From: Clytia hemisphaerica | Lineage: Eukaryota; Cnidaria; Hydrozoa; Leptothecata; Clytiidae | Reading direction: 5' to 3' | NCBI GenBank assembly: GCA_902728285.1 | Contig: CACVBU010001134.1 | Location: 799,007-863,006, forward strand | DNA: 64,000 bases | Shown: positions 22,801 to 32,912 of the stretch, in pieces | Layout of the letters: each line of letters begins with the position of its first letter | Numbering within the stretch: position 1 is the first letter of the stretch | Notes under the pieces: model-generated | What the model was told of the DNA's origin: nothing | Database searches by the model: none | Seen by the model: the letters and a program-made list of their open reading frames with translations, nothing else | Program-made: the position numbers and the translations under genes

Positions 22801-25800
22801 CTATACTACTAGGGGGGGGGCGTACGGGGTTCGCGATTTCCGAAATACCGAATAATTTTGCCAACATTTCCGAAATTCCGTAAAAAAATACTTGCAATTC
22901 CGATACCAATTTTTTGGGTATTATCCTCGTTTTGACTAATTTTTCATCAAATTTCCCAAAATTCCGAAAAATAGGGATAAAAACTTTACAATACCGAAAT
23001 TTCGAAGCTAAAATTTATGGATTTCCGATACCGAAACAATTTCAGAATTCCGAAATACCGAAGGAATTTTGACTGATTTCCGAATTTCCGAAGAAAAAAG
23101 GGTCGATTTCCGCAATACCGAAAAATCGTACGCCCCCCACCTACTACGCAGAGACAAACAACATCTTGGACAGCAAACAAGCAGGATTCCGAAAAGGTAG
23201 AGGATGCGACGACCAGATAGGAAGAATAATACAAGCAATCCAAGACGGGTTCAACCAAAAACCTATGCAGAGGTCAACATTGGTTCTGCTAGACTTTTCA
23301 AAAGCGTATGATACAGTATGGAGGGAGAAATTACTACACACACTGATAGACGATGGAGTGCCATTGTCAATTGTAAGATGGCTTGCCAGCTTTCTCCGTG
23401 ATAGACAAGCAAAGGTCAACTTCAATGGTGCCACCAGCAAGAGTCGTAAGATAAAACAAGGTGTCCCACAAGGATCAGTACTGTCTCCTATACTCTTCTT
23501 GTTCTACATAAACCAACTGGCCAAAATCTTACCACAAGAAACACTCAACGCCCTATTCGCAGACGATGTGTCAATACTCGCAACCGAAAAGACAAAAGAA
23601 GAAACAGAGAGGAAAGCGCAACAAACTGTCGACGTGGTCACCAGCTGGGCCCAAGAATGGAAGATCAGTCTAAACGCAACGAAAAGTGAAGCAAGCTTCT
23701 TCAGCACATGGTCACAAGAGGCTACATGGATGCCAACCATCACAATTGACGGACAGCCCATAAAGAAAGAGAAAACACCTCGATTACTGGGGGTCATTCT
23801 TGACAGACTGCTCAACTTTGGCCCACACATCGATACCATCATACAAAGAACGGAAAGAAAGCAAAGAATCCTCAATGCAGTGGCGAACACTGAATGGGGA
23901 TGGAACAAAGAAAAGCTCATCCAAATATTCATTGCACATGCCTCTAGCACAGCTGAGTATGCAGCCTTTGCGTGGCTGCCAAGCACCGCCAAATCCCACC
24001 TAGAAAGACTGGATCGAGCACAGAACAAACTACTTCGAGTGATCACCGGACAGTACTTGGCGACTCCAGTCGAAGCACTCCGATTGGAATGCGGAATTCC
24101 AAATCAAAACACAACCAGAGACAGGCTAATCGCTAAAGCTTCCGAAAAAGCAAAAAGACTCGATCACAACCATCCACGAAGTATTGCATCCCAAGGCTCA
24201 ACTACTCATCACAGAAAACAAACAAACTGGAGAGCAAAATCTCACACACTACAACAATACCTGCCAGCAGAAGTATCCAACAGACAACCACTGAACTACT
24301 TCCCATCTCCTCCATGGATGACGGCAGCCAACCTAGAGATATTTGCTACCCTCCCAGGAGTTAACAGCAGAGAAGATGATATCCACACAAAAAGGAAATC
24401 TTCCATAGACAAGATCAAAGAAGCGGACGCTGAGATCACAATCTACACGGACGGCTCTGCCTCCGAAGGTACTAGAAAAAGAGGTTCTGCGGCAGTAATC
24501 ACAAGGGGTGACCCCGAGAACCCAGAGACGATCCATGTCATCCAACGCAAAGGATCAGATTTTACCTGCTCGTACGAAGAAGATGAGCTGGACGCAATGC
24601 AAACAACCGCAAATTGGATCTCCTTAAACTGCGACCCAGAAATCAGCATCATGGTCTGCACGGACAGTCAGTCACTATGCCTAGCCTTATTAAGCTACAA
24701 CGTCGAAACAGCAACAATAAGGGAAGCACTACACAACAGACCAGGAATAACGATCATCCAATGGATCCCGGGCCACTCAGACGTCCCAGGAAACGAACTC
24801 GCTGACCAAGCAGCCAAAGAAGCGACCAAATTAGAGGCAGACCCCAGACCAATATCACTGAAGTGCCTGCACAATGATAAGAAGCAGAATCAAACACCCG
24901 ACGAACCACCAACAATTAAAGAAGGTCTACAGTCATTTCTCTAAACAACGTGAACAAGAGGTTAAAACCAGAGCGGATCAAGTCCTACTGGCACAACTGA
25001 GAAGCGGAAAACACAAGGTCTTCCGTAGCTACCAACATATGATAGATGAGAGCATTGACCCTACAAGCACCAAATGTGACAGCGGGGAAATACACAACCT
25101 CGAACACTGGTTCCTCCGCTGCCCAGATGCATCAGAAGCAAAACACGAAATTTTTGATGAAAATGAACTTGAGGTGGGCCTGGGACTTCTCACAAAGTGC
25201 CCTGAGAAGTCGATTGTCCTGGCGAAGAGGACTCTCTTCGGGGTTCAGCAATGACCCAGTATTCACACACACACACACACAACAACAGGAAGAATGTATG
25301 AAATTTCGGAGAAAGATCATGTTAATATTATCTTTTCATATGATTGTTTTGTTAACAAGGTTTAAAATTTTCTTTGAGTCCTATTTTCAATACTTCATTG
25401 TAAATTATAATCGTTATGTGTCAGAAAAATTTGCTAGCTTTCCCCATTTGAACCTTTGAAAAATACCCTGTCTTTGATCTTTGATTTTGACTGATCTAAA
25501 AGAGAACATTCTTAGTTTTTTGGTCAAATTGCAGTTCAAGTACTCTAAATTCTGATGAAAAACAAATTCCCCAAAAAAGTTTGGCCACGCCCCTTTTTTG
25601 GTTACATGATCTACCAAGGGAGAAGAATTAAAACAAATCTATAGCATGTTAAGACTTCATTTCTGATGGTTTTAAGTGTTTTTTTTGAATTCCTCGCCTC
25701 AAAATTACCCTAAATCTAAAATTTCAGCCCTGTAGGATTCTTCATTCAGGAAATATTAAAGAAAACGTAAATTCAAAATGGCGGATTTTGGGACTGCAAT

Positions 25801-28800
25801 GCAGAAAGGGGCAAAATTTTAAATGGCGATATCTTGGGAACTAAAAAAGCTATGAGGCTGCCTATTTTTAAAATTTAATATTATAAATTTTTAATATTTT
25901 GGAAAGTTGTAGATAGTCTCTCACTGGGAATTGGATAAGATTTTTCAAAAGTTATAACACGTATCCTAAGCTTCAAAAAAGCTGAATCAATTACTGTAGT
26001 CCGTAAAGTAAAATGTCAACAAACTGACGTCGACAACGTCTTTACGCCGCTAATGCTTGAACTCTCAAAGTTATTTTTTTATTTTTTTTTATTTTACATA
26101 TATTTGGCTTCAATTTATACAAATTGTTCTTCTGCCTAAACTTAAAAGTAAAAATGAAAATATAAAAGAATAAAATATATATATAAATTTGTATTAACAT
26201 GTAAAAGTTTAAAGGATGTTTGCGACCCAGAGACTCGAAAAAATGAAACTTGAGAAGTAACCTAACTAACCTAAATTGAAACGAAAGATGTGGTGGTTGG
26301 GTAAATATAGAGTCGATCGAAAGGTCTAAAATGTGTGTATCGGCAAAGTAGCAAAAAATATTTTGTAATAAAAAAAAAATAGAGATAAATTAATTCTGTT
26401 TCTAGAATAACATCTCAATCCTCAACAAAACCAAAACTACAACAAAGAAATTGATTTCAAGCGTCGCCAGCGTGGCTGATAACTGCTGGGTTGGATCCGC
26501 AATGAATTGGGTCAAACCGTCGTCGGAAGGGTCTGGTAACCAAGTTGATGTTGTTGAGCGGGAAATTGAAAGCGTTCGGCATAACCCATTTTATAGTTCG
26601 CTGGATTCGAAAAAGATTGACGAAGATGTTCAAAGATTTAATGTAAGTAATAGAACCGGGGGATTAGTAACTTTTAAGTTCTCTTTTATCTGAAGAAGCT
26701 AATCAAATTTCAGAAAACGCTAGAACTTTTTCCACATCAAATGACAATGAATTTTAACAAATTATTTTCGGAGATGATTATTAACGAATTTTAACATATT
26801 ATTTTCGGCTGAGAAATTAAAGTTGAGAAAAGATTTCTGTCAAACGGGTAAAGATTTGGTCACTGATCAAAATTTCATGTTTCAATGTATATACATCACT
26901 TTTTAGTAGTGCTACTATCAGGGTAACACTTTAAAAAAACTCAGATCAAAGATTTTGACTGGCTGGGATTAAGAAACTACACTGCCTCCAGGGTCAATAT
27001 AAAAAACCAGTAAAGCTATAACGCAGCATTGCCTCAATTTATGATATACATGGCGTTCTGAATCTAAGGCCTTACAAACATCTTCGGAGAAGCCACCTGA
27101 ATCGTTTAAAAATCAACGGGTCATTCCGGTGAGACTCACAGCCATTCTATTGGCGACCAGTTACATCGTTTTTTAACGGTTTTGGTGGCTGGTCAGAAGA
27201 CATCTATAAACTATCTTTATTTTACTTAAAAGAAGAATGACGCTGAAGCCTTGCTAGCTTTAGGACTCTTCCCGGGCCGTATGAGCGGCCGATTCTCGTC
27301 CAGGTTTAAGTTTGTTTTATTTTGATTTTACTATTTTTTCTGCACTTTTGATTCATTAGTATAACGAATTAAGCAGCCATTTGAACACCTCTGTGTCACA
27401 GACCCGGGAAATCGACTTTGATTTCATCCCCACTCGAAATTCCATGTTTAAAAATTGCACTCCAAAACTATCCCCACTGGGTTTTTTAACCTTGGAACAA
27501 TGGAATTTCTATCCCCATTAGGATTTCAATAGGAATGTCAATAATTACATCCAGAATATATTTACGATTTTTAGAGCTTCTGTAATATTTGAAACACAAG
27601 AACTTTACCTAAATTTTAGTAAAATACCATGAATTTTGAATGATCAAGATGATTTATGGTTGGTTAAATTTGTAATTGTTTTTAAGTCAACATGTAAGAT
27701 GTTCCTAGCATTATAAAATTATCTTAGAAAAGACAATGGCAACGCGAATCTAAATGAAAGTAGCCATAAAAGATTAAACACACATTTTTTGCAAAGTGAG
27801 GACCTCAGTTTTGATCGAAATTCAGATCGAAAATTTCATTTTGATTTTGCATTGTTTTTTTGACACACTACAAAGTGGGGACCTGAGATCATTTTGTATT
27901 TTTACCTACATCTTTCAAACAGGAATAAGTAATGATGATTAAAATGTCAATAATTACATCCAGAATATATTTACGATTTTTAGAGCTTCTGTAATATTTG
28001 AAACACAAGAACTTTACCTAAATTTTAGTAAAATACCATGAATTTTGAAGGATCAAGATGATTTATGGTTGGTTAAAGTTGTAATTGTTTTTAAGTCAAC
28101 ATGTAAGATGTTCCTAGCATGATAAAATCACCTTAGAAAAGATGATGGCAACGCGAATCTAAATGAAAGTAGCCATAAAAGATTAAACATACATTTTTTG
28201 CAAAGTGAGGACCTCAGTTTTGATAGAAATTCAGATTGAAAATTTCCTTGATTTTGCATTGTAACTTTGACACACTACAAATTGAGGAATTGAAAATATT
28301 GAATTTTCACCTGAGGTTCTGTAATGTTTGAAACCCAAGAATTTTATTTAAATTTTAGTAAAATACCATTAATTTTGAATGATCAAGAAAGCTTGTGGTT
28401 GGTTAAAGTTGTAATAGTTTTTAAGTCAACATGTCCTTATATTCGTTTTTCGAGATTTCTTTTGACTTGTGTTATCTTTCTGTTGGTCTGATTACGTGCA
28501 TTGACATACTCGGTTCTACATATTTCTTCTCTGTTCGTACCGTACCGTTGATCTCTGATAGCCTTTTGGACTTGCTGATTTATTGCAATTTTTCCTCTTT
28601 TTCCATAAAATGTTTTTCTGTTCAGACGAGGAGAAAATTACCCAGAAGCCCCTGAAAGTCGTCAAAACTGACTTTACCACACCCCGGACTTTGGGCCCAC
28701 CCGAACGCTGCATCCACTCCACTGGGTTCTAAATTGTTCCTGGGCCTTCCCAAAGTGTGCCCTGACCCGTGGCAACCTTTCGTTTCGTCTTAAAAAGTCG

Positions 28801-31721
28801 GCCAAAAATACCCAAAAAGGTGATTTCGGGCTATCGGGCTCACCCCGAACGCGTGCCGATCGAGCTCAAATTTTGAGGGATTCTTCAGGGTGACGAGGGA
28901 AGGTTCCCTGCCAAATTTAGATTTTATACCATTTCTAGTTGGCTCAGAATTCACGCGTTCGAGGTGAACCCGATAGCCCGAAATCGCCTTTTTGGGTACT
29001 TTTGGAAGATTTTTGCCGACTTTTTAAGAAAGCTGGCCATTGAGAAGTATAGAAACATTGGGATTAATGAAACATAAGGGAGTATGGGAACATTGGGAGT
29101 AAGGGAACATTGGAAGGGGGGGTCCGTGTTTTCTCAAAAATTTACGAGGGGTCCGGCTTTTCGTAAAGGTCCGGTGTCCGTGTTTTCTCAGGGTCCAAGG
29201 TCCGGTCCGGGTCCTGGTTGTACAGTACGCCCATTCTGAAACCTCGATATGTCTTTTCATTGCTGTAAAATCTGCTTTATTATAATTAAACCTCTCGGTT
29301 AAGACTTTCGGGTCGAAAAAGCATTCAAATAACAAGAGCCGCAAAGATGCGGATAAATATTTCCTTTACAAATGTTAAAATAATAATTTATGTCCTCAAA
29401 AGATTTCAAAGTGCTTTAAATCTCAGATAGCATCAAGTCCCTAAGAATTTCAAAATTCCATTTATGTTATTGCCAGTATTTACGGGATTATTCATAAGAT
29501 GACTATAGGTTCAAAGCTACGGATCACGGAATATATCCAAGCTGAACCCGACTGAGAACAACAATGCAGTAATCAAATTGGCTGGAACTTTAAATTTTCG
29601 TTAGGTGGACTTTAAATTTTGACTTTGGATTTTAGTATTATACTAGCGGTCACCCGGCGTCGCACCGCCAAGTAGAGTGTTGTTGAACACATCAAAAGAC
29701 CTGATTATATAATTATTATTTTAAGCGCTGATTTCCAGAAATATCATATAGCCAAAAAGGGCAAATATTTAAAATGAAAGAATGACAAAAAGGAGAATAT
29801 TTCACAGAATATTTCATATATTTTCAAAATGAGATGAAATATTTTCCATTATACTTTCATATATATAAAATATTGCAAAAAATGTAAAAATTTGTAGTAA
29901 CTTTTGGAGTTTTTTGAAATAATGTACGTGCTAAAAAGTAAAAATATTTCAAAACAGGGAAACAATTTCATATTTTCCGACAGAATGCAAAAAAAAAAAA
30001 AAGTCTCATTTTTATATACTAGTAAACATTTCATAATCTGAAAGAATGTCGATAGGAATAAAATTCCCCTAACAGAAGCCATTTTATGATTTCCAAAAGC
30101 ATGCTGCAAGAGCAAAAAATGTCACATACTTGGAAACAATCAAAATTCCCAAAAAAATGTCAGAAAATAAAATAAATTGTCATGCCAGGAAATCACTTGA
30201 ATTTTCTTCATTTTTTAAATGCATGTGGAAGAAAATGTCAAGTTCACGACAAAAGTTTTCCACGTTTTGAATGCACGTGTAAGAAAATCTCCAAATTTAT
30301 CACAAAAGTTTCCATGTTTTAAATGTACATACCGTCAACTGCTTTAACTTGGGAGGATTGGTCGAAACATGGGACTGTTTGATATCTGGTCTGTATTTTC
30401 ACTAACTTGTTAAATCTCTTTGACAACAAATTTGTTTTGATAACTCCACCAAGTTTATCAATCATACTTCCTTTCATAACATGTCACGATAACTTTCACC
30501 GATTGGAGGATTAGAGAACGCCCGCCGCTTAACCAACCGCCTATCGCCCGATGGGATTAACAAATAACGCGTGTGTAACTTGTCGCGCAAGTGACGTCAA
30601 ACGCTCCATTGTTTTGCCACTAATTTGTTCATCTTCGATCTAGACACTCGCGTGTATTCCACCACAGATTTTTTTCATATTTCGATTTAAAAGCCTACGC
30701 AGTGTGAAAGAGAAATCGTGTTTTTTTTAATACGCCTTTCATTAACTCAAATCAAATGACTTTGGAGGTTCAGTGAAATGGTGGCCAAATTGCCGTCCCA
30801 TTTTTTGTCAGATAGTCCCAAATTGGAGCAGTTGACGGTAAGAAAATCTACAAATTCACGACAAAAGTTTCCACGTTTAAAACACACGTTGCAAAAGATC
30901 TCTAAATTCACAACTAAAGTTTTCCACGTTTTAAAATGCACGCGGGGAAGAAAATCTCCAAGTTCTAGAAAAATTTTAACTGTACATGTGAGGTGATTTC
31001 AAATTATTTACATCCATATTCAATGCAATAAACCTTTTAAGAAGTATAACATAACATTCTTCATATTGGGGCAATGGTGTTCCGGATCCGCGGCTATCAG
31101 CTTTAAAATTTGAAATTTATAACCGCAACAAGTTTTCACTAACTGTCACTAACCAGCAGTTAATTCATTATTTTAGATAAAAACACCAAGGGAAATTCAA
31201 TCATTAACGAGTCAATTTTGCTCCATGTTTAAATTTTTAGCTAAAATCAGTTCATCAACCATTCCCAGGACCCTGCCGACGCACCGGACTTAACGAACAC
31301 CGGACACGCGAAAGTCCGGTGTAAAATGAGAATTTTTTTCACCACCGAACAATCTCTACACCGGACTTAAGGAAGTCGAATGTCCGGTGTGTCGGAGAAG
31401 GATATTTTTTTCCACCGGACAATCAAAACAAAACAAAACGTTCGGTGTTTCTAATTTTTTGTTTCATAAATGTCCGGCGTCCAAAATTCCCTGTATGCAC
31501 CACCGGACTGACACCGGACTTATTGTGTCCGGTGTAGCGAAAGGATACTTTTTGCCACCGGACAAATACACCGGACAGTCCGGTGCGTCGACAGGGTCCT
31601 CCATTCCCATTGTTGCATTGTCGGCATTGCCAGATTGCATTCGTTGGGTGCAAACTTTTTTCATATTGCAAGTATATGCAAGTCAGATTTATTCACAGTC
31701 ACTTGCCTTCATACGATTCAT
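13850..31721 (+). CDS. NBAS: NBAS-like gene, internal exons only (Sec39 region)
   Basis: Exons: 13850-14025, 15766-15807, 16377-16464, 17155-17265, 26406-26642 and 31241-31721 (the last split by a MITE at 31268-31600). All are flanked by AG and GT. Phases of the first five agree, and the joined reading is open: AWYICR, KLGECAKY, QKLLSFALPYCP, VLYERLGVF, then NPFYSSLDS. The order and residues match the Sec39 region of NBAS, a subunit of the NRZ tethering complex at the ER that also acts in nonsense-mediated decay (family knowledge). The sixth exon (IVALSALP, ASQIYSQSLA) fits the next conserved block but needs at least one unseen exon before it, since phases differ. No 5' or 3' exons were found, so this is either a fragment or has very long introns. 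Confidence 0.75.
14059..14211. mobile_element. 153-bp palindromic MITE (TTCATGATATGCA family)
   Basis: Ends TTCATGATATGCA and its inverse, with an inner inverted pair around CCACCCAATA...TGACGT. Same family as 14250-14402 and 39091-39240. Confidence 0.8.
14250..14402. mobile_element. 153-bp palindromic MITE (TTCATGATATGCA family)
   Basis: TTCATGATATGCACCA at the left and TGGTGCATATCATGAA at the right. The middle is almost fully self-complementary around CACCCAATAGCT and AGCTATTGGGT. It lies 38 bp from a sister copy. Confidence 0.85.
14685..15161. mobile_element. 477-bp MITE with TA target duplication (CTTTAAGGGCAGAAA family)
   Basis: CTTTAAGGGCAGAAAGTTTC and its inverse at the right end, flanked by TA on both sides (14683-14684, 15162-15163). 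The interior repeats TTCGCG and GCGAAA. A TA target implies a Tc1/mariner-type transposase. It lies in the NBAS intron after exon 1. Confidence 0.88.
16688..16765 (+). pseudogene. Decayed duplicate of the NBAS-like exon at 17155
   Basis: This intron segment reads TTGGGTGTATTTTCACGAAA and then AGGACAAAAT. It aligns with the exon at 17155-17265 (ATTGGGTGTATTTACGAAAG, then AAAGACAAAAT) with scattered changes and small indels. No good splice acceptor precedes it. It looks like a tandemly duplicated exon that has decayed, with a TACACG-type MITE now between the two copies. Confidence 0.65.
16833..17131. mobile_element. TACACG-type MITE in an NBAS intron
   Basis: The left end TACACGATTTTCTTTATAAG and right end TTATTATAAAAAAAACGTG match the termini of the copies at 18604 and 19212. 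The middle repeats a TATATTCTTAC/CAGTATATTCTT motif. The right-hand target base pair has diverged. Confidence 0.6.
17771..19210 (+). pseudogene. Uncharacterised multi-pass membrane protein, exon split by a MITE
   Basis: From ATG 17771 the frame runs to a 256-bp MITE at 18604-18859. Removing the MITE and one TA copy joins FYIEKY to ITSYTPL in frame, and reading continues to 19210, where a second MITE begins. The product has about seven hydrophobic spans, among them MTLTPVLIYWLVLLLTV (about residues 42-58), a pair around YFSLIVLILLKYFW and LTLDVYIFY, and LVLVSVPLLCVLL near the end. An early extracellular-looking stretch has NTTFC and NKTFC sites. EDGPESILEYF resembles motifs of XK-like membrane proteins, but I do not assign the family. 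It is nested, on the same strand, in a 9.1-kb NBAS intron. As read the coding exon is interrupted, unless the MITEs are spliced out. Confidence 0.65.
18604..18859. mobile_element. 256-bp TACACG-type MITE inside a coding exon
   Basis: CACGTTTTTTTTTTTTATAAG at the left and the inverse at the right, flanked by TA (18602-18603 and 18860-18861). The interior repeats AAGAACAT and GGCTTCGAGGCC-like motifs. Excision down to one TA restores the reading frame of the host exon, so the boundaries are certain. Confidence 0.92.
19212..19513. mobile_element. 302-bp TACACG-type MITE at the end of the same reading frame
   Basis: TA-flanked (19210-19211, 19514-19515). The termini match the 18604 copy, but the interior differs (GGGCCCTTATAAGGAACC, repeated TTCCTTA). 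It contains a GT at its left end (19215) and is followed by TATATATTATAG (ending 19525), so it has the parts of an intron. Splicing these would continue the frame for 37 residues to a stop at 19636-19638. Confidence 0.88.
19650..20985. other. No gene identified
   Basis: T-rich frames such as 19709-20047 encode low-complexity hydrophobic peptides without splice context. ACGACCAGCGACCACGACC near 20075 is a short imperfect repeat. I see no structure that I can classify. Confidence 0.45.
21270..21745 (+). pseudogene. Transposon protein with WW-x-G / FLHPHGP module, broken
   Basis: The joined reading runs DYESMIDLCVTELKDV, then AGDTVPGTRKSHHFVP, then YVACVYGDFWWIGMITEID and FLHPHGPRKNF. This order (HHF-x-P segment, then a small Tudor- or SH3-like beta module with WW and HPHGP) recurs in transposon-linked proteins of aquatic invertebrates. 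Breaks: one extra A in the run at about 21396, and a TAG where a Trp codon is expected after KNFY (21691). The 3' portion beyond about 21711 was amplified into the 151-bp array. Function unknown; position suggests an accessory gene of the surrounding element. Confidence 0.55.
21723..22175 (+). repeat. 151-bp tandem triplication of an exon-like segment
   Basis: Copies begin at 21723, 21874 and 22025; a fourth follows the LINE at 25289. Each has CAACAACAG, then a 72-base open stretch (RMYEISEK, DCFVNK), then AAG and GTTTAGAATTTTC. The open stretch is bounded like an exon by CAG and AAG-GT, so the unit looks like exon plus flanking intron. Copies differ at only a few bases, so the amplification is recent. 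Confidence 0.85.
22176..25251 (+). pseudogene. LINE ORF2: reverse transcriptase, RNase H, zinc knuckle
   Basis: RT motifs in order: SFRPISLTSC (about 22737), KQAGFRKGRG (23175), LLDFSKAYDTVW (23290), QGVPQGSVLSPILF (23458) and the catalytic FADDV (23560). RNase H follows with all four acidic positions: YTDGSA (24445), an EDELDAMQ helix (24580), CTDSQSL (24660) and HSDVPGNELADQ (24775). A CCHC-like finger (CDSGEIHNLEHWFLRC) lies near 25076. Breaks: frameshift near 22577 before PTFLKEL, the MITE at 22810-23141 inside the RT, and a second frameshift near 24920. The endonuclease is missing. The protein would have performed target-primed reverse transcription; this copy cannot. Confidence 0.92.
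22810..23141. mobile_element. 332-bp G-run MITE inside the LINE reverse transcriptase
   Basis: Ends TAGGGGGGGGGCGTACG and CGTACGCCCCCCACC, flanked by TACTAC (22804-22809, 23142-23147). Removal joins ERLYY to AETNNILDSKQ in frame. The interior is built from ATTTCCGAAATACCG-type repeats in direct and inverted order. Confidence 0.88.
25891..26405. other. Intron sequence, nothing further identified
   Basis: A/T-rich tract ending in the TTTCTAG acceptor of the exon at 26406. No exon or repeat boundary seen. Confidence 0.5.
27535..28435. repeat. 409-bp tandem repeat, about 2.2 copies
   Basis: TCAATAATTACATCCAGAAT begins at 27539 and again 409 bp later. A third partial copy runs from about 28311 (TTCTGTAATGTTTGAAACCC) to 28435. 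Each full unit contains GTGAGGACCTCAG. No open frame is conserved between the copies, so I treat it as non-coding. Confidence 0.9.
28797..29031. mobile_element. 235-bp palindromic MITE
   Basis: AAAAAGTCGGCCAAAAATAC at the left mirrors the right end, and GATTTCGGGCTATCGGG pairs with CCCGATAGCCCGAAATC. Nearly the whole element is a hairpin with a short GC-rich loop region. A C-rich stretch just to its left (28655-28790) may be part of a larger unit. Confidence 0.8.
29100..29640. other. GGTCCGG-rich patch, then featureless sequence
   Basis: 29120-29220 repeats GGTCCG and TCCGTGTTTTCTC several times, as in the CACCGGAC-type elements, but without clear ends. The remainder shows no gene. Confidence 0.4.
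30190..30985. repeat. Minisatellite of about 57 bp, interrupted by a MITE
   Basis: Units share AAAAGTTTTCCACGTTTT, then ATGCACGT...AAGAAAATCTC. About two and a half units precede 30331 and three follow 30839, and the array reads through if the MITE (30332-30838) is removed. It occupies presumed intron or intergenic sequence. Confidence 0.8.
30332..30838. mobile_element. 507-bp MITE with TA target (CCGTCAACTG family)
   Basis: CCGTCAACTGCTTTAACTTG at the left and CAAATTGGAGCAGTTGACGG at the right, flanked by TA (30330-30331 and 30839-30840). The inverted match extends past TTGGGA. A half-size relative lies at 48745-48952. Confidence 0.87.
31268..31600. mobile_element. 333-bp CACCGGAC MITE splitting an NBAS-like exon
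   Basis: Ends GGACCCTGCCGACGCACCGG and its inverse; the 9-bp target CCATTCCCA is duplicated (31259-31267, 31601-31609). The interior repeats CACCGGAC or GTCCGGTG about ten times in both orientations. Removing it restores an open exon (TIPIVALSALP). With it in place a stop follows at once in the left part. Confidence 0.9.
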
Positions 31722-32000
31722 GTAAGTATACAAACAAAATTGAAGTTAGTTTGTTGTGAAAGTTGATAAAATGTCCTGTTTTTCCAAGACCAAGAGATTG
31801 TATCATCTCTCATTTCCAGCTCATTCCAAACCAACAGAATGTAAATGAAACATCAAATCCAGAAAGGAATATTAAGAAAAGTTCACTGTCGACCATTTCT
31901 TGTGACAATCGTACAAAAATCATGATCCAATTCAACTCATCAAAGCATAAAAACCAAAGCAAAGAAAAGTAGCAAAAGATGTTTTCTATTTACACTTTTT

Positions 32001-32912
32001 GATAAATAACGAGATTGCTCACGGGAATTTTTTGACTCGCATTCCGCGCGATCGTGTTAAATCGCCCGCGCGTGTACGCTCTGTGAATTCGGTCTGCTGT
32101 ATATGGGTACTGTATACTAGAAAAAGCTCCTCTCTTCATTCTTTTGAGAATTCAAGGAGATTGGAGAGTGTCGTAACCCCCCAGATGGAAATTCTAATTT
32201 TAAAGGCACTAGCAGGGTTTACAACCCGTTTGCTGCAGGTCCCACTAAAGACTAAAGAGTCCTGAAAATCCCCTGAAAATCTCGATGAGTGATCGGCGCC
32301 TGTTGGAAATGATCTAAAATCATTTGTTTAAGTAGTTAAATGAAATTATAAAGGTCATGGCAAATAAAGAGATAGTATTCTTAATCATTGTTCAACGATT
32401 GTATCATCTTAAGTGGCCGAGTGGATGAGGCGTTGTTCTGGCAGTTATGTGAAAGTCATTTTTGAGAGTTCAAATCCTATACGGTGCGTTGAAGTTTGTG
32501 TTATTTTGTCAGCATTGACCAACCTTTTTCTGTTTTTATGAGCTCTTATTGATATTTTTGGAAATTCCCGTTATATTTTTAAGAAACAAAAATTTTATAA
32601 GTAGTGTCACCTCAGTGCAGTTTGACTCAAGTACAGTATTTCAAAATGGATCAGTTGGTTAGTGGGTCAAGAGTCAAGAGTCAAGAGTTTCCCTTCTCTT
32701 GAAAATCAAGTATTCAAAAACTTTGAACTAAAAAAATTGCATAAAAATCGACTTTCGTCTTTTTTATTATCTTACCGACCAAACACTTTTTTTCGAAACC
32801 ACAAGTGAAAAGCAAAGCAGATAAAAATGATTGACAGGTCTAAAAAATGATTGACAGGTGCGGGTTTGCTCGCGCGGGTTAGAAATTTCCGTGAGCAATC
32901 TCGTTATTTATC
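32001..32912. mobile_element. 0.9-kb non-autonomous DNA transposon with 25-bp inverted ends
   Basis: GATAAATAACGAGATTGCTC at the left is mirrored exactly by GAGCAATCTCGTTATTTATC at the right. GCGCG-rich subterminal patches follow on each side. The interior holds a tRNA-like segment (32407-32480) but no transposase. Confidence 0.85.
32407..32480 (+). other. tRNA-like (Ser/Leu-type) segment, likely a SINE head
   Basis: Contains an A-box-like TGGCCGAGTGG and a B-box-like AGTTCAAATCC at the spacing of a long-variable-arm tRNA. Acceptor and anticodon stems do not pair well, so it is probably a tRNA-derived retroposon or pseudo-tRNA rather than a working tRNA gene. Confidence 0.5.

Larger units (their letters stand above)
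22176..25280 (+). mobile_element. 5'-truncated LINE (RT plus RNase H) with (AC)n tail
   Basis: Inserted within the 151-bp array. ACAACAACAG lies immediately before the LINE (ending 22175) and again after the tail (25279-25288). It begins in the linker before the reverse transcriptase and ends with an AC microsatellite. Base composition is clearly more GC-rich than the surroundings. It is interrupted by a G-run MITE (22810-23141). A C-terminal RNase H in a non-LTR element points to the I/Tad1-like groups. Confidence 0.9.
21000..25890 (+). mobile_element. DNA transposon bounded by about 255-bp inverted repeats
   Basis: 21000-21258 is matched in reverse complement by about 25635-25890, including GGCGATATCTTGGGAACTAA and TTCAGCCCTGTAG. 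Between them lie a broken transposon-type gene (21270-21745), a 151-bp tandem array and a LINE. Outer ends beyond 21000 and 25890 could not be matched, so the termini may have decayed. It sits in the 9.1-kb NBAS intron. The transposase type is unknown. Confidence 0.7.

Noticed and set aside
27225-27302. Possible exon (DAEALLALGLFPGRM) between NBAS exons
   Set aside because: Splice-like ends exist but the peptide does not match the NBAS block expected there and no neighbour supports it.
29640-29695. TACTAGCGGTCACCCGGCGT motif resembling a widespread invertebrate retroelement end
   Set aside because: Too short and without flanking element sequence to assign a family.
32407-32480. Functional tRNA gene
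   Set aside because: A- and B-box-like motifs are present but the stems do not pair well and it lies inside a non-autonomous transposon.
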